Source of the DNA: Rhizomys pruinosus
Lineage: Eukaryota; Chordata; Mammalia; Rodentia; Spalacidae
Assembly: GCA_009823505.1 (NCBI GenBank)
Contig: VZQC01007107.1
Location: forward strand, 455,284 to 519,283
DNA: 64,000 nt
Reading direction: 5' to 3'
Part shown: piece by piece, positions 1 through 9,493 of the stretch
Position numbering within the stretch: the stretch's first letter is position 1
How the letters are laid out: every line of letters begins with the position of its first letter
Notes under the pieces: generated by a model
Databases searched by the model: none
What the model was told of the DNA's origin: nothing
Seen by the model: only the letters and a program-made list of their open reading frames with translations
Position numbers and translations under genes: made by a program

Positions 1-156
1 TTTTTTTTTTTTTTGGTCTTTTCGAGACAGGGTCTCCCTGTAGCCCCAGCTGTCCTGGAATTCGCTCTGTAGACCAGGCTGGCCTTGAACTCACAAAGAT
101 CCACCTGCCTCTGCCTCCCAATGCTAGGATTAAAGGCGTGCGCCACCACGCCTGGC
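1..156 (-). mobile_element. B1 SINE
   Basis: The poly-T lead, the GAGACAGGGTCTCCCTGTAG block, the GACCAGGCTGGCCTTGAACT block and the GCCACCACGCCTGGC end give a near full-length B1 (7SL-derived) read in reverse. It is cut by the window edge on its poly-A side. Confidence 0.93.
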
Positions 157-344
157 TTCAAGTCCTATTTTTAATGCTTCCTTATCCACCGAGATGTGAG
201 TAGGCCATGCTGCGATTCCTTTCACCAAAGATGGAGCCACTGTGGCTGCCATACTTCCCTGATCTAGTTTGCGATCCTGTTGCTGTAATGAATGCTACAA
301 CCAAGAGCAACTTAGGAGACGAAGGGCTTTATTTCAGCTCACAC

Positions 345-561
345 TTTTTTTTTTAATTTTACATGTACGAGTGTATTGTCTGCATTTAGGTAGGTGCACC
401 CATGTCATGCAATGCTGCAGAGGTCAGAAGAGGATGTCAGATTCCCCTGGAACTGGAGTTAAAGACAGTTCTTAGCCACCATGTGGGTGGTGCTGGGAAT
501 CGAATCTGGGTTTTCTTAATCAAACCAGTGCTCTTAACTGCTGAGCCATCTCTCTAGCCCC
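345..561 (-). mobile_element. B2 SINE
   Basis: A reverse B2 (tRNA-derived): T-rich tail at left, the GAGGTCAGAAGAGG block, and the diagnostic head complement GAGCCATCTCTCTAGCCCC at right. It lacks the 17-bp internal duplication seen in younger B2 copies here, so it is an older subfamily. Confidence 0.9.
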
Positions 562-565
562 AAAC

Positions 566-719
566 TTTTTTTTTTCTTGGTCTTTTTGAGACAGAGTCTC
601 CCTGTAGTCCAGCTGTCCTGGAACTCACTCTGTAAACCAGGCTGGCCTTGAACTCATGAAGATCTGCCTGCCTCTGCCTCCCAAGTGCTAGGATTAAAGG
701 TGTGCACCACCACTCCTGG
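566..719 (-). mobile_element. B1 SINE
   Basis: A near full-length reverse B1 with its poly-T start, inserted in the compound SINE block bracketed by the TTCAGCTCACAC repeat. Confidence 0.9.
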
Positions 720-722
720 AAC

Positions 723-859
723 TTTTTTTTTTTTTTGAAACAGCATCTCCCTTTAGTCCCAGTTGGCCTGAAGCTTGCTGTGTAGACCAGGTTAGCCTTG
801 AACTCATAGAGATCTGCGTACCTCTGCTGGGATTAAAGGTGTGCACCACCACACCTGGC
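723..859 (-). mobile_element. B1 SINE, diverged
   Basis: A reverse B1 starting with poly-T. It keeps GACCAGGTTAGCCTTGAACTC and the ACCACACCTGGCC end but lacks part of the middle. It lies directly beside the previous B1. Confidence 0.8.
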
Positions 860-860
860 C

Positions 861-960
861 CAAGACGGTTCTTAGCCTCCATGTGGGTGCTGGGATTCGA
901 ACTCCGGTCCTCTGTAAGAGCAGTCAGTGCTCTTAACTGCTGAGCCATCTCTCCAGCCGC
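861..960 (-). mobile_element. B2 SINE head fragment
   Basis: The tRNA-like head half of a reverse B2 ('atgtgggtgctggga ... gagccatctctccagcc'). It overlaps the content of the B2 at 345-561, so the block holds either a second B2 or a partly duplicated one. Confidence 0.8.
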
Positions 961-1281
961 TTCAGCTCACACTTCTAAGTAACAGTCCATCACTGAGGAA
1001 AACCTGGGCAGGAACTTAGGGCAAGATCTGGAAGAAATCTTGAAGGTATGCTGATTACTGGGGTACTCCCTGGCTAATGTACAGCTGCTGTTCTTACGTA
1101 TCCCAGATCAGCCAGCCTAGGGATGATGCTGCCTACAGTGGGCTGGGCTGAATTATCAATTACGACAATCTCCTATTGACATGGCCACAGGCCAATCTGT
1201 TGTAAGAAATTCCTCAACTGAGTTTCCTTCTTCCCAGGTGATTCTAGGTTGTGCCAAGTTGACAATAAAAACTAACCAGCA

Positions 1282-2239
1282 CCTGTCATGAAGTGACAGT
1301 TCCTGAACTGTGAGCAGTGTGAATACTTCCTCTCTTGAGATGCTTTTGTCACAACAGTGAGAAAAGTAACTACTATATAAAATTGATGCTGAGAAGAAGG
1401 ATCGTTGTGTGAGAAGCCTGTCCATATGGTTATGGCCTTTGGAACTGGATTGTGGGAGGAATATGGAAGAGTTTGGAGCCGCAGGCTAGAGACTGCTATA
1501 AACAGAGCTTAATGAGATATTCTGGTGAAAGTTCAGTAGAGATGCGGATAGTAAAATCTGTGCTCATGAGTGCAGAGAAAAACGGACTCATTTGGGAATT
1601 CACAAGATGCCAACTATGTTACACTCTGTCAAATAATCTGGCTATATTCTGCCCGTCCTGAAAATATGAGTGAATGTGAATTTAAAAACAATGGACTAAC
1701 TTATTTGAAGAGAAAAGGAGAGTGAATGCACTTAAAATTGTGGGCAAGGTGGGTGTGGGAAAAGTGGATGCAATTATTAAAGAGGTTAGCACCATTGAAG
1801 AGAAACCAAGCTCTTTTCACTGGAACAATGGAAAAGATGATTTTAGGGAAAGACCCTACCCACTGGATTATCCAGGGCATAATACTGAAAAACCTATTTG
1901 AAAGACTTTAGTTCAAAAAGAGAGCGTTGGGGCACTTTGCCTGAATACAGCAGCCTAGGAAAGTGTGTCCCCAGGTTCAGGTGGACAGGTGTTTGGAGAC
2001 CACAGCAGGCCTGGTCCAAGGTGTCCAGCTACTGCTCAAGATCAAGCTACCAGCTTGGGGGGTCATCGGTGCTTACAGAAAAAATAAGGTTCCAGAAGAA
2101 AGTCACGTAGTGTGTAGGGTCAGGTTCCCTGCATGGAGATTCTGAGTAGGCTGTTTATGAAGCTTTGAAGGTGAAGCCCAAGTTATAATAGAAACCCCTG
2201 AATGCTGGAGATTCTAGGAATGTGGAATTATTTCCATTT
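1282..2239. repeat. Probable old rodent repeat body, no gene
   Basis: AT-rich sequence with only short open frames and no splice-bounded exon that I can defend. The wording ('ggaatatggaagagtttgg', later 'gttggactgtattcatttt' at ~2686) resembles internal parts of dispersed rodent repeats. Family not assigned. Confidence 0.35.
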
Positions 2240-2374
2240 CTCTTCTTCTCCTTCTCCTTCTCCTTCTCCTTCTCCTTCTCCTTCTCCTTCTCCTTCTCCT
2301 TCTCCTCCTCCTCCTCCTCCTCCTCCTCCTCCTCCTCCTCCTCCTTCTCCTCCTCTTCCTTCTCCTCTACCTCC
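2240..2374. repeat. (TTCTCC)n/(CTC)n polypyrimidine microsatellite
   Basis: About 65 bp of TTCTCC hexamers run into ~40 bp of CTC triplets and then an imperfect tail. The strand is purely C/T, so the tract could form H-DNA. The left edge of the duplicated block falls inside it. The Ser/Phe/Pro and Glu/Lys open frames across it are repeat read-throughs. Confidence 0.95.
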
Positions 2375-2920
2375 TTTTTCTTGAGAAAAATTTCAAGCAT
2401 TGGGTGGAACCAAGAGAACCCATAGGGCTTCCAAGCCTATGGGAATACACCTCATGTCACCATGTGCCCCAGATGCTGGACAATGTTTAATCTTGTTTTG
2501 GTCCTTTGGTCCTTTCTTTCCTGTCCTTCCTTTTGTTTTGGAAAGGAAGTTTTGCCTCTGTTCCACTGTGTATTGAAAGGATACAATTTATATTTTGATT
2601 TTGCTTTGAGTCTCAGAAGAGACTTTGAACTTTGGAATTTGAACAGCATTACAGTGTTGGGAGTGTTAAAACTGTGGGATCTTGAAGTTGGACTGTATTC
2701 ATTTTGCACTATGAAATGACCATGAACTTATGGGGGCTGGAACAGAAATGCTATATATGGTTTGAATCCAAATTGGAGACAGGATCATATGTTTGAATAC
2801 CTTGTTACCAGGTGGAAGGGGTTGTCTGGGATATTGTGGATCTGGGTAGCAGAAGCCAGTGAGTTATCCCAACCCTGATTGTGGTTCCATTATCACTGCT
2901 TCCTGATCCACCAAGATGTG
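2375..2920. repeat. Rodent dispersed repeat flanking the minisatellite
   Basis: Recurs exactly in copy B at about 16859-17404. It contains an 85-codon frame (2462-2719) that is open on both strands, which is not convincing as coding. The right end ('gatccaccaagatgtgaac ... gctctacagccatgg') looks like the ancestral unit from which the adjoining 37-bp array grew. Confidence 0.5.
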
Positions 2921-4005
2921 AACAGCAATGCCATGCTCTACAGCCATGGCAGGAAGCAAAGCCACATTTCCTATAGCCAGACAGAGCAAGCAATGCCACA
3001 CCCTCCTACAGCCATGGACAGAGCAAGCAATGCCACACGCTCCTACAGCCATAGACAGAGCAAGCAATGCCACATGCTCCTACAGCCACGGACAGAGCAA
3101 GCAGTGTTACACACTCTTACAGCCACAGACAGAGCAAGCAAAGCCACACACTCCTACAGCCACGGACAGAACAAGCAATGTCACATGCTCCTACAGCCAC
3201 GGACAGAGCAAGCAGTGCCACATGCTCCTACAGCCACGGACAGAGCAAGCAATGCCACATGCTCCTACAGCCACGGACAGAGCAAGCAGTGCCACATGCT
3301 CCTACAGCCACGGACAGAGCAAGCAATGCCACATGCTCCTACAGCCACGGACAGAGCAAGCAGTGCCACATGCTCCTTCAGCCACAGACAGAGCAAGCAA
3401 TGCCACATGTTCCTATAGCCATGGACAGAGCAAGCAATGCCACATGCTCCTACAGCCATGGACAGAGCAAGCAGTGCCACATGCTCCTACAGCCACGGAC
3501 AGAGCAAGCAGTGCCACATGCTCCTATAGCCATGGACAGAGCAAGCAGTGCCACATGCTCCTACAGCCATAGACAGAGCAAGCAATGCCACATGCTCCTA
3601 TAGCCACGGACAGAGCAAGCAGTGACACATGCTCCTACAACCACAGACAGAGCAAGCAATGCCACATGCTCCTACAGCCACGGGCAGAACAAGCAATGCC
3701 ACATGCTCCTACAGCCACGGACAGAGCAAGCAGTGCCACATGCTCCTATAGCCATGGACAGAGCAAGCAGTGCCACATGCTCCTACAGCCATAGACAGAG
3801 CAAGCAATGCCACATGCTCCTATAGCCACGGACAGAGCAAGCAGTGACACATGCTCCTACAACCACAGACAGAGCAAGCAATGCCACATGCTCCTACAGC
3901 CACGGGCAGAACAAGCAATGCCACATGCTCCTACAACAGCACGGGGGGGGCAGAGCAAGCAAGGCCAGCCACAATGCTCCAACAGCTGGGACAGAGCCCT
4001 GTAGC
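2921..4005 (+). repeat. 37-bp minisatellite, copy A (~29 units)
   Basis: Tandem units of 37 bp, key words GCCACATGCTCCTACAGCC then ACGGACAGAGCAAGCA. Variants include GTTACACACTC, TAGCCATGG and GTGACACATG. A higher-order repeat of 222 bp (6 units) is visible: the stretch from about 3518 recurs at about 3740. Because 37 is not a multiple of 3 and the unit lacks stops, all three plus frames stay open for up to 214 codons; this is not a gene. The last units (3935-4005) are degraded, including a run of eight G. Confidence 0.96.
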
Positions 4006-4144
4006 TTGCTAACCTTCCCACCAGGATGGGATCAATATCCTTCTGGAGATGTGAGCCAAAAGCAGTCCTCTTCCCTTAAAGTTTATTCTGTCAGGGTATT
4101 TCATTAAAGCAATGAAAAAGTAATTAAAAAAGGGGGGATGTAGC
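4006..4144. repeat. Right part of the repeat hosting the minisatellite
   Basis: The wording 'gatgtgagccaaaagcag ... tgtcagggtatttcatt ... gaaaaagtaatta' is a recurrent end of rodent dispersed repeats and matches the ends of repeats near 7397, 35150 and 39755. It indicates the array expanded inside such an element. Confidence 0.5.
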
Positions 4145-4145
4145 A

Positions 4146-4370
4146 GGGCTGGAAGATGGCCCTAAGCATTTGAGTACCCGACTGCTTCTTTGCAGAGGAC
4201 CTGGGGTGATTCCTCCCAGCATCCAGATGGCAGCGTGAGAGCCATATTTAACTCAAGTTTCGCAGGAGAGCTGACACCCTCTTCTGACCTCCGCAGCACT
4301 GCATGCAAGTGCACAGATCTGCAATGCAGACAAGTACATTCATGCGCATAAAGAAAATAAAAAATTTTAA
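4146..4370 (+). mobile_element. B2 SINE (copy A)
   Basis: A forward B2 starting AGGGCTGGA and ending in an A/T-rich tail. Its partner at 18183-18401 reads cleanly (GGGCTGGAGAGATGGCC), whereas this copy has many single-base insertions and deletions, such as 'ggaagatggccctaagcat'. Confidence 0.88.
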
Positions 4371-4376
4371 AAAAAT

Positions 4377-4529
4377 TTGTTTTGTTTTTTTCAAGACAGG
4401 GTCCCTCCCTGTACTACAGCTTCCTGGAACTCACTCTGTAACCAGGCTGGCTTGAACTAACAAAGAATCCACTGCCTCTGCCTCCCAAGTGCTAGGATTA
4501 AAGGTGTGGCGTGCACCACCAGGCCCAGC
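4377..4529 (-). mobile_element. B1 SINE (copy A)
   Basis: A reverse B1 with indels at conserved words ('gggtccctccctgtactac', 'aaccaggctggcttg'). The partner at 18410-18558 is intact. Confidence 0.88.
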
Positions 4530-4546
4530 GAAAAAATATGGATGTA

Positions 4547-4687
4547 GCCAGGTGTGGTGGTCATGCCTTTATCCAGCTGTGGAAGGAGAGGCAGGCAGAT
4601 CCTCTGTGAGTTCAAGGCCAGCTTGTCGATATAGCAAGCTCCAGCCAGCTGGGACAAAGGAGACCCTGTCTTTAAAGACCAAAAAAA
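4547..4687 (+). mobile_element. B1 SINE (copy A)
   Basis: A forward B1 ('gccaggtgtggtgg ... gagaccctgtctttaaag') facing the previous reverse B1. The close inverted B1 pair could fold into a hairpin. Partner at 18576-18724. Confidence 0.88.
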
Positions 4688-4737
4688 TGTGGATGTAAGA
4701 AGCCAAGGACCCTGTAGCCCAGTTCCCAGAAAACCTG

Positions 4738-4815
4738 CAGTGTGTGGTGGGGCAGCCTGCAGTGTGATGTGTGGGGCAGCCGCAGCATGTGCGGGCAGCC
4801 TGCGTGTGTGCTGGG
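4738..4815. repeat. Short GCAGCCTGCAGTGTG tandem repeat (copy A)
   Basis: About four imperfect units built on GGCAGCCTGCAGTGTGTG, roughly 20-27 bp each. Copy B shows the same array at 18774-18862 with more regular units. Confidence 0.7.
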
Positions 4816-5174
4816 GAGGCAAGGCATGCGGTATCCAAAGGTGGGTGGTGTTCTTTGCACATACTGCTCACAACCTCCCAATGTTTCTGTCTTTCCCTCC
4901 TTTTTTGGTGTGTATGCTTAGGTACATGTGTGTTCATGTATGTGTGGGAATACAACCTCAGGCAGTCCACGTGTGTGCATGTTTATGTAAAAGGCAGAGG
5001 TCAACATCGAGTTTTGTTCCTTAGGATGCTGTCTGTCATTTCTATATCATCTGTTGGTCCTTACGCATGTGTGGCCGTAATCCACATGATATTCTTCCCT
5101 CCTAGAACTGGCTGGCAGTTCTACTACAGGACGAAAAGCTTCAGAAAGGCCGTCGCCTGCTGCAGGCAGACAGT

Positions 5175-5653
5175 CTCTAGGCTTAGCTTCTGGTGAGGAG
5201 AGGGAGGACCGAAGAGAAAGTTACCCAATGAGAAAAGAAAACACAGACTCCAGCGGGGTGAAGGTCTGGGAGATAGACTCTCATTTATTCATGCCCGCAG
5301 TGTGTTTATATAACAAAGGCTACTTTTGCTCTGGCCAAGGAAGTGGGGGGCAGGCAAAGGGAAGGGTGAGCTACCTTGACTCCTACCAGGAGACTACAGA
5401 GCTCCTGTTTGTGCAACTGGTAAACTAAAGGTGTGACATTCTGCTCATACATCAAGGGAAGGGGCCTTCCAGTTCTGGAACTTTGCAAGAGATAGGCGAG
5501 GCAAGAAAAACACTGCAATATCCAAACTTTCTGGAGCTATAGATAACTCGCAGAAACAACTGAATGCCCACAGAGATGTCAGATAACCTCAGAGGTTCTT
5601 CAGGACAGGTTTTACAGGTCCCCACCTCAAGCCAGGCAGTTTCATTCCTAACA
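5175..5653 (-). mobile_element. Possible solo LTR, reverse strand (copy A)
   Basis: On the minus strand the order is: a 5' end reading TGTTAGGAATGAAAC (plus end ~5653), a TATATAA at 5306-5312, and an AATAAA at 5284-5289, followed by a pyrimidine-rich segment. That spacing fits a U3-R-U5 LTR. No second LTR or internal retroviral genes are seen, and the left end is uncertain. Partner ~19200-19682. Confidence 0.45.
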
Positions 5654-5667
5654 GCTGTCCACTTGGT

Positions 5668-5897
5668 TGTTGTTGTTGAGAGCCAGGATCTCTCACTGGC
5701 TTATAAGGTAATGATTTGCTAGATGGGATGGGCAGTGAGCCACAGGGATCTGCCCTGACCCCACTTCCCACGCTGGAAAGGCCAGCACATGCCCCCTGGG
5801 CTGAAAATGTTTTTGTAATGGATCCGGGGCATTGAACTCAAGCTGGCCATGCTTCTGAGGCAAGCACTTAAACTGGCTGAGCCATCTCCCAAGCCCC
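5668..5897 (-). mobile_element. B3 SINE (copy A)
   Basis: Reverse B3-type SINE: 'gccaggatctctcactgg ... gggcattgaactcaagctgg ... gctgagccatctcccaagcccc'. The copy has insertions relative to its partner at 19690-19924. Confidence 0.75.
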
Positions 5898-6035
5898 TGG
5901 GCTGTCTATCTTATACACACACTGTATTACACACACTGGGCTATCTATCTTATACACACACTATATTACGCACACTGGGCTATCTATCTATCGTCTAGCT
6001 ATCCTATCTATCGATCGAGCTAAGAGCTTCTATCT
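5898..6035. repeat. ATCT microsatellite, corrupted (copy A)
   Basis: Begins with a duplicated 'gggctatctatcttatacacacac' motif, then degenerates into 'gtctagctatcctatctatcgatcgagc'. The same place in copy B (20005-20066) is a clean ATCT run, which argues that this version contains sequencing error. Confidence 0.85.
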
Positions 6036-6196
6036 ATCTTCCAAACTGCATTCCCTTCTTTCTGTCTCTCGGTCTCTACCAAGGAAAAGAAACTTCTATT
6101 GTTATTTCAACCAGAACAGCTAAACACGTAAATGGTCTCCCAAGGTCTCTGTCAACTGTGGGATGGCGGAGGGGCACTTTGTTACACATCCTTTCC
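6036..6196. other. Unique DNA, no feature
   Basis: Pyrimidine-rich start, then unique sequence shared without change with copy B. A 63-codon frame begins at 6132 but has no supporting context. Confidence 0.4.
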
Positions 6197-6440
6197 ATCC
6201 AGAAACCTCACAAATCAAATATTGGGTGATTTTAAAAACCATTTTCCTGATGGTGGTTCTCTATTTAATCTCCCAGAGCTAACAATATGTGATCAGTTTC
6301 CCTTAACAAATGACCTCATTTAACTTCATTAGCTCGTAATTAATTTGCTAGCATGTAACCAAGATGATTAACACTCCTGATTAAAGACAGGCAAAAGAGG
6401 AACCTCTTTTTTTCATGGTCAAGACAAATACTGATTAAAA
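6197..6440. promoter_or_regulatory. Candidate conserved non-coding element (copy A)
   Basis: A ~240-bp AT-rich non-repeat stretch with clustered homeodomain-type cores (TAATTAATTT, TGATTAA twice, TTAACA), free of SINE wording. Almost identical to copy B 20229-20472. The character is like a developmental enhancer; conservation itself cannot be judged here. Confidence 0.35.
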
Positions 6441-7066
6441 ATCCGAGGTGTTGTGCCTAAGTTTCGTCATGTTAATTCATGAAAGAGCGCAATGGTTGAT
6501 TGTGGTTGTTGTGTAAAAAAATTAAATTGGAGGAGGTAAGATGAATAGGCTCTTCCAGTGGGTCCTTTATCACCAGCTCCTATTGGGTGATTTTACTTTC
6601 TTTTCTTCAGATACCAAGATAGGAAGCAAGAGAATCAAGCAGCACCTGGCTATGTGAAATGGAGATTTTAAAGGGCTGGAGTGACTTTGAACTTCTTAGG
6701 AAGAAGATTATGGTGGGGTGAGTAGACTCAGGACAGGGATCACCATCATAAACATCACCTTCTGAGTGGTCCATCCCACAGCGGTCTACAAGTTTGGTCT
6801 TACAGTACACAACTCTGTGCTGGAGATGCTAAAGAGGGTCCAACCTCACGAGCCTTCCAAATGAGAACAGAGTGGAGAGAGGTGAGAAGTGAGACAGTAG
6901 AGAGAGGTATTCCTGATACCAGGACCTGCACTGCCTTCAGGCTGAGCCCTGCTCCTCCATTCTCCAGGAGGCTAGGTCTATCAGAAGACGCAAGCGTCTT
7001 ACATCCTCCAGGTCATCCACATACATTATCAGAGCAGGACTGAAGCAGGCAATGTTCCTGTAGTGT
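6441..7066. other. Unique DNA, no gene recognised
   Basis: Non-repeat sequence with small open frames on both strands, none splice-bounded. Small indel clusters versus copy B occur at about 6450-6520 and 6965-7000. Confidence 0.4.
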
Positions 7067-7397
7067 TTTGAATAAGTGTAGCCCCACACTCAAGTCTTTC
7101 AATGTTTTGGTCATTTGGGGAGGGTCATGGAACTCTTAGGAGGTGTGGGCTTTGCTGAGAGAAGCATATCATTGGAGGTGGACTTTGAGAGCTCATAGCT
7201 TTGCATCGTTTCCAGTTTCTCTGTCTGTGTCCTGTGCCCACTTGAAGATGTTGAGTGCTCAGATTTCTGTTCCAGCTGCTTCCTGCCATGGTGGACTCTA
7301 ACCCTCTGGGCTATAAGCAAATAAAAGCTTCCTTTTATAAGTTGGCCTTGGTCATGGTGTTTTAATATCAAAAGCAATATAAAGGAAGCTAATACAG
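7067..7397 (+). repeat. URR1-like rodent repeat (copy A)
   Basis: The wording 'gttttgaataagtgtagcccc ... aggaggtgtggg ... cttcctgccatggtggact ... aaggaagctaatacag' is a familiar rodent dispersed repeat, probably of the URR1/hAT type (name from memory). The right third carries several indels that copy B (21101-21428) lacks. Confidence 0.55.
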
Positions 7398-7484
7398 AGC
7401 CCAATCTACAAAATTGAAGGAAGCTGTCACTGTGTGTCGCACCGTATAGCCGGCTGATATATGATCCGAACTCAGCCCTGCCAG

Positions 7485-7690
7485 GCCAGAGTTAAGCATT
7501 TAGGTGCATCATTTCCTTTAGTTCTTACAATAGCCCCTTGTGATTTGGGTGCTGTTGCAGCTTTATTCTGGTTGATGAAGAGAAGAGCATTTAGAGGGGA
7601 GGCATGATTTGTCCAAAGTCACAATCAAGGTGGCAGCTTGCTGCGATTCTGGCCATCTGCCCCCAAGGCCAATGCTTTCCTGCTGTTCTG
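7485..7690 (+). mobile_element. MIR SINE (copy A)
   Basis: An ancient tRNA-derived MIR: 'gcatcatttcctttagttcttacaatag', a central 'gatgaagagaagag' and 'catgatttgtccaaagtcaca' match the MIR core order. Nearly unchanged in copy B. Confidence 0.65.
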
Positions 7691-8404
7691 GCTGGGGTTC
7701 CTTGGGGGGGGGTTGTTGGGAAGGGAAGAAAACTCACTGCCTCCTGTGGCTTTGGAAACATGGCTTCAGTATCAGTGTGTAAGTGGGAAGGGTGGTGTAC
7801 ATAGAATGGAAGTCAAAGAGTCTCCCTGAATTCTGCAGGCAGGTAAGACCCTGCTTGTGAATTGGCCCCTTGACAGCCTTCCAGTCTAAAAACAGAATGC
7901 CCTGAGAAGTTCTGCTTCTGCTTTTGGATCTTCCGAGATAGTCTTTGCCTAAGGATGAAGGAGGATGAGGTATACGTGCTCAGAGGAACTGGGGCTGAGG
8001 TTCAGGTGTGGTTAGCTCCAAGCCTTGAGGGACAATGGGAGGACACTTTCTGGGAGTCCTTCCAGAGCATTCCCTCAAGTGCAATACAAGGAGCATTTGC
8101 TTTATGGGAAGGAAAACTGGGGCAGGTGTTAGGCACTGCAGGGGAGCAGAGACCCCCCCAGGGCCATGAGCAGTGCTCCAAAGACACCCCAGATCCCATC
8201 ATGTGAGTGGGTGAGATCCAGAATAGCAGCTGACCCAAGAAGCTGTGATCTATAATTTATACCCAGCTCCTTCCAGAAAGGGCTGGCGATGTCTGCCAGG
8301 GGGATTTGTAACTGTGGATTTCTCTTTGATGATGCTAAGGGGATTTAGGTGGTCCCTGGAGTGAAGTGGTACTGAATTCAGACCATCTGTGAAGCAGCTT
8401 CTCC
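7691..8404. other. Unique DNA, no gene recognised
   Basis: Non-repeat sequence. Frames at 7955-8206 (+) and 8002-8238 (-) overlap each other in antisense and have no start context or splice sites that I trust. Confidence 0.4.
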
Positions 8405-8560
8405 TGGAGTAACTGCTTTTATCCTCACAGCCCTGCTGCAGAATCAGATGCTCATCTCCGGAGGACAGATGGAGAGACATGCTCAGAGGGTGAAGTGACT
8501 TGTTCAAGGCTCCATACCTGGGGGAAGGCAGAATTGAAACCCAGAGCTGTTGGGGGAGAC
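8405..8560 (+). mobile_element. MIR SINE (copy A)
   Basis: MIR core wording: 'ttttatcctcacagccctg ... gctcagagggtgaagtgac ttgttcaaggctcc ... gcagaattgaaaccca'. Partner 22438-22593. Confidence 0.65.
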
Positions 8561-8931
8561 GTATCCAGTTCTTCCCTGGAAGCAGATGGTACTGTGTTGG
8601 CTATTCTTGCCCAAATCTCTTCTATGCCTGTAGTCATTTTAAGTATGACCCAGCCCTGAAAGTTATCCAGACAGTTCTAACTACCTACTGTTCTGGCTCA
8701 TATTTCCCTGGGACCAATTCCATGGAAAACATGAGTCTTGGCTACTCCTGAATGGATTGTCACACATTGTTTAAAGGAAAGAGGGCCGGGGATGTGATCT
8801 GACCATCTGCATGCCTTGAACCCACCCCATCCTCATCCCTGTAAGCAAAGGATTGGAGTGTAGATGGTGAAGTCCTTAGGAATATGGTGCTGGAGTCTAT
8901 CTGGTTCAAATGTCAGTTCTGCCATTGGGTA
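8561..8931. other. Unique DNA, no feature
   Basis: No repeat or gene signal seen. Identical in copy B. Confidence 0.35.
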
Positions 8932-9420
8932 TGTATTAGTCAGCTGTGGCTGCCATAACAAATATTGTGGATTTTCTCACAGCTCTGGACAACAGGGCTG
9001 TCCAATGTCACAGGATGGCAGGATGGGTTTATTCTGAGGTCTCTCTAGTTTTGACTTAGATGGAATACCATTTTTCTTGACTACATATGGCCTTTCGTCC
9101 TATTGTCTCTCTGCTTCGTTTTTTTTTTTGTCTTTTGAGACAGGGGTCCCTGTAAGCCCCAACTATCCTGGAACACACTCGATAGACAAGGTTGGCTTTG
9201 AACTCACAAAGAATCTGCTGCCTCGGCCTCCCCAAGTGCTAGGATTAAAGCGTGCACCACCACGCAGGGCTCTTCTGCTTCCTTTAAACTACATCAATCA
9301 TATTAGGTTTGAGTCCCATGCTTAGGACTTCATTTAGCCTTTACTTCATGGGGTATGCCTCAAATTAGTCACATTGGGCTTTAGGGTTTCATCTGATGGA
9401 TATTGAGCAGAGGCTAGGGG
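8932..9420 (-). mobile_element. MLT1-type MaLR LTR (copy A)
   Basis: Reads 'gtattagtcagctgtggctgccataac ... ttttctcacagctctgg ... cacattgggctttagggtttca', the reverse complement of the MLT1A class of ERVL-MaLR LTRs. Split by the B1 at 9119-9270. Confidence 0.75.
9119..9270 (-). mobile_element. B1 SINE nested in MLT1 (copy A)
   Basis: Reverse B1 with indels ('cttttgagacaggggtccc', 'cacgcagggc'). In copy B the same insertion is clean and flanked by the target repeat GTCTCTTCTGCTTCTTTT. Confidence 0.88.
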
Positions 9421-9493
9421 ACATGCAATTTTGCTCATAACAAATGATCTTAACCCAGGGCTTTCCTTAAGTCTGTTACATGGTGACAATAAA

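Larger units (their letters stand above)
290..1281 (+). repeat. Rodent medium-reiterated repeat, split by SINEs
   Basis: The segments 290-344 and 961-1281 read as one dispersed rodent repeat. It begins near 'gttgctgtaatgaa' and ends with 'gttgacaataaaaactaacc'. Copies in the opposite orientation lie at 34440-34850 and 58905-59270. The 12-bp TTCAGCTCACAC occurs at 333-344 and again at 961-972, bracketing the inserted SINEs. I do not assign a database family name. Confidence 0.6.

Noticed and set aside
2462..2719. 85-codon frame repeated exactly at 16946-17203
   Set aside because: Exact repetition only reflects the duplicated block; the antisense strand is open too and the region resembles a dispersed repeat.
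2879..3603. Open frames of 178-214 codons with a repetitive QSKQCHMLLQP-type protein
   Set aside because: The 37-bp unit has no stop codons, so every plus frame stays open; all three overlap and read the same repeat in different phases.
2921..4005. CRISPR-like array (regular repeat period)
   Set aside because: Units are contiguous with no unique spacers, in a rodent genome; it is a minisatellite.
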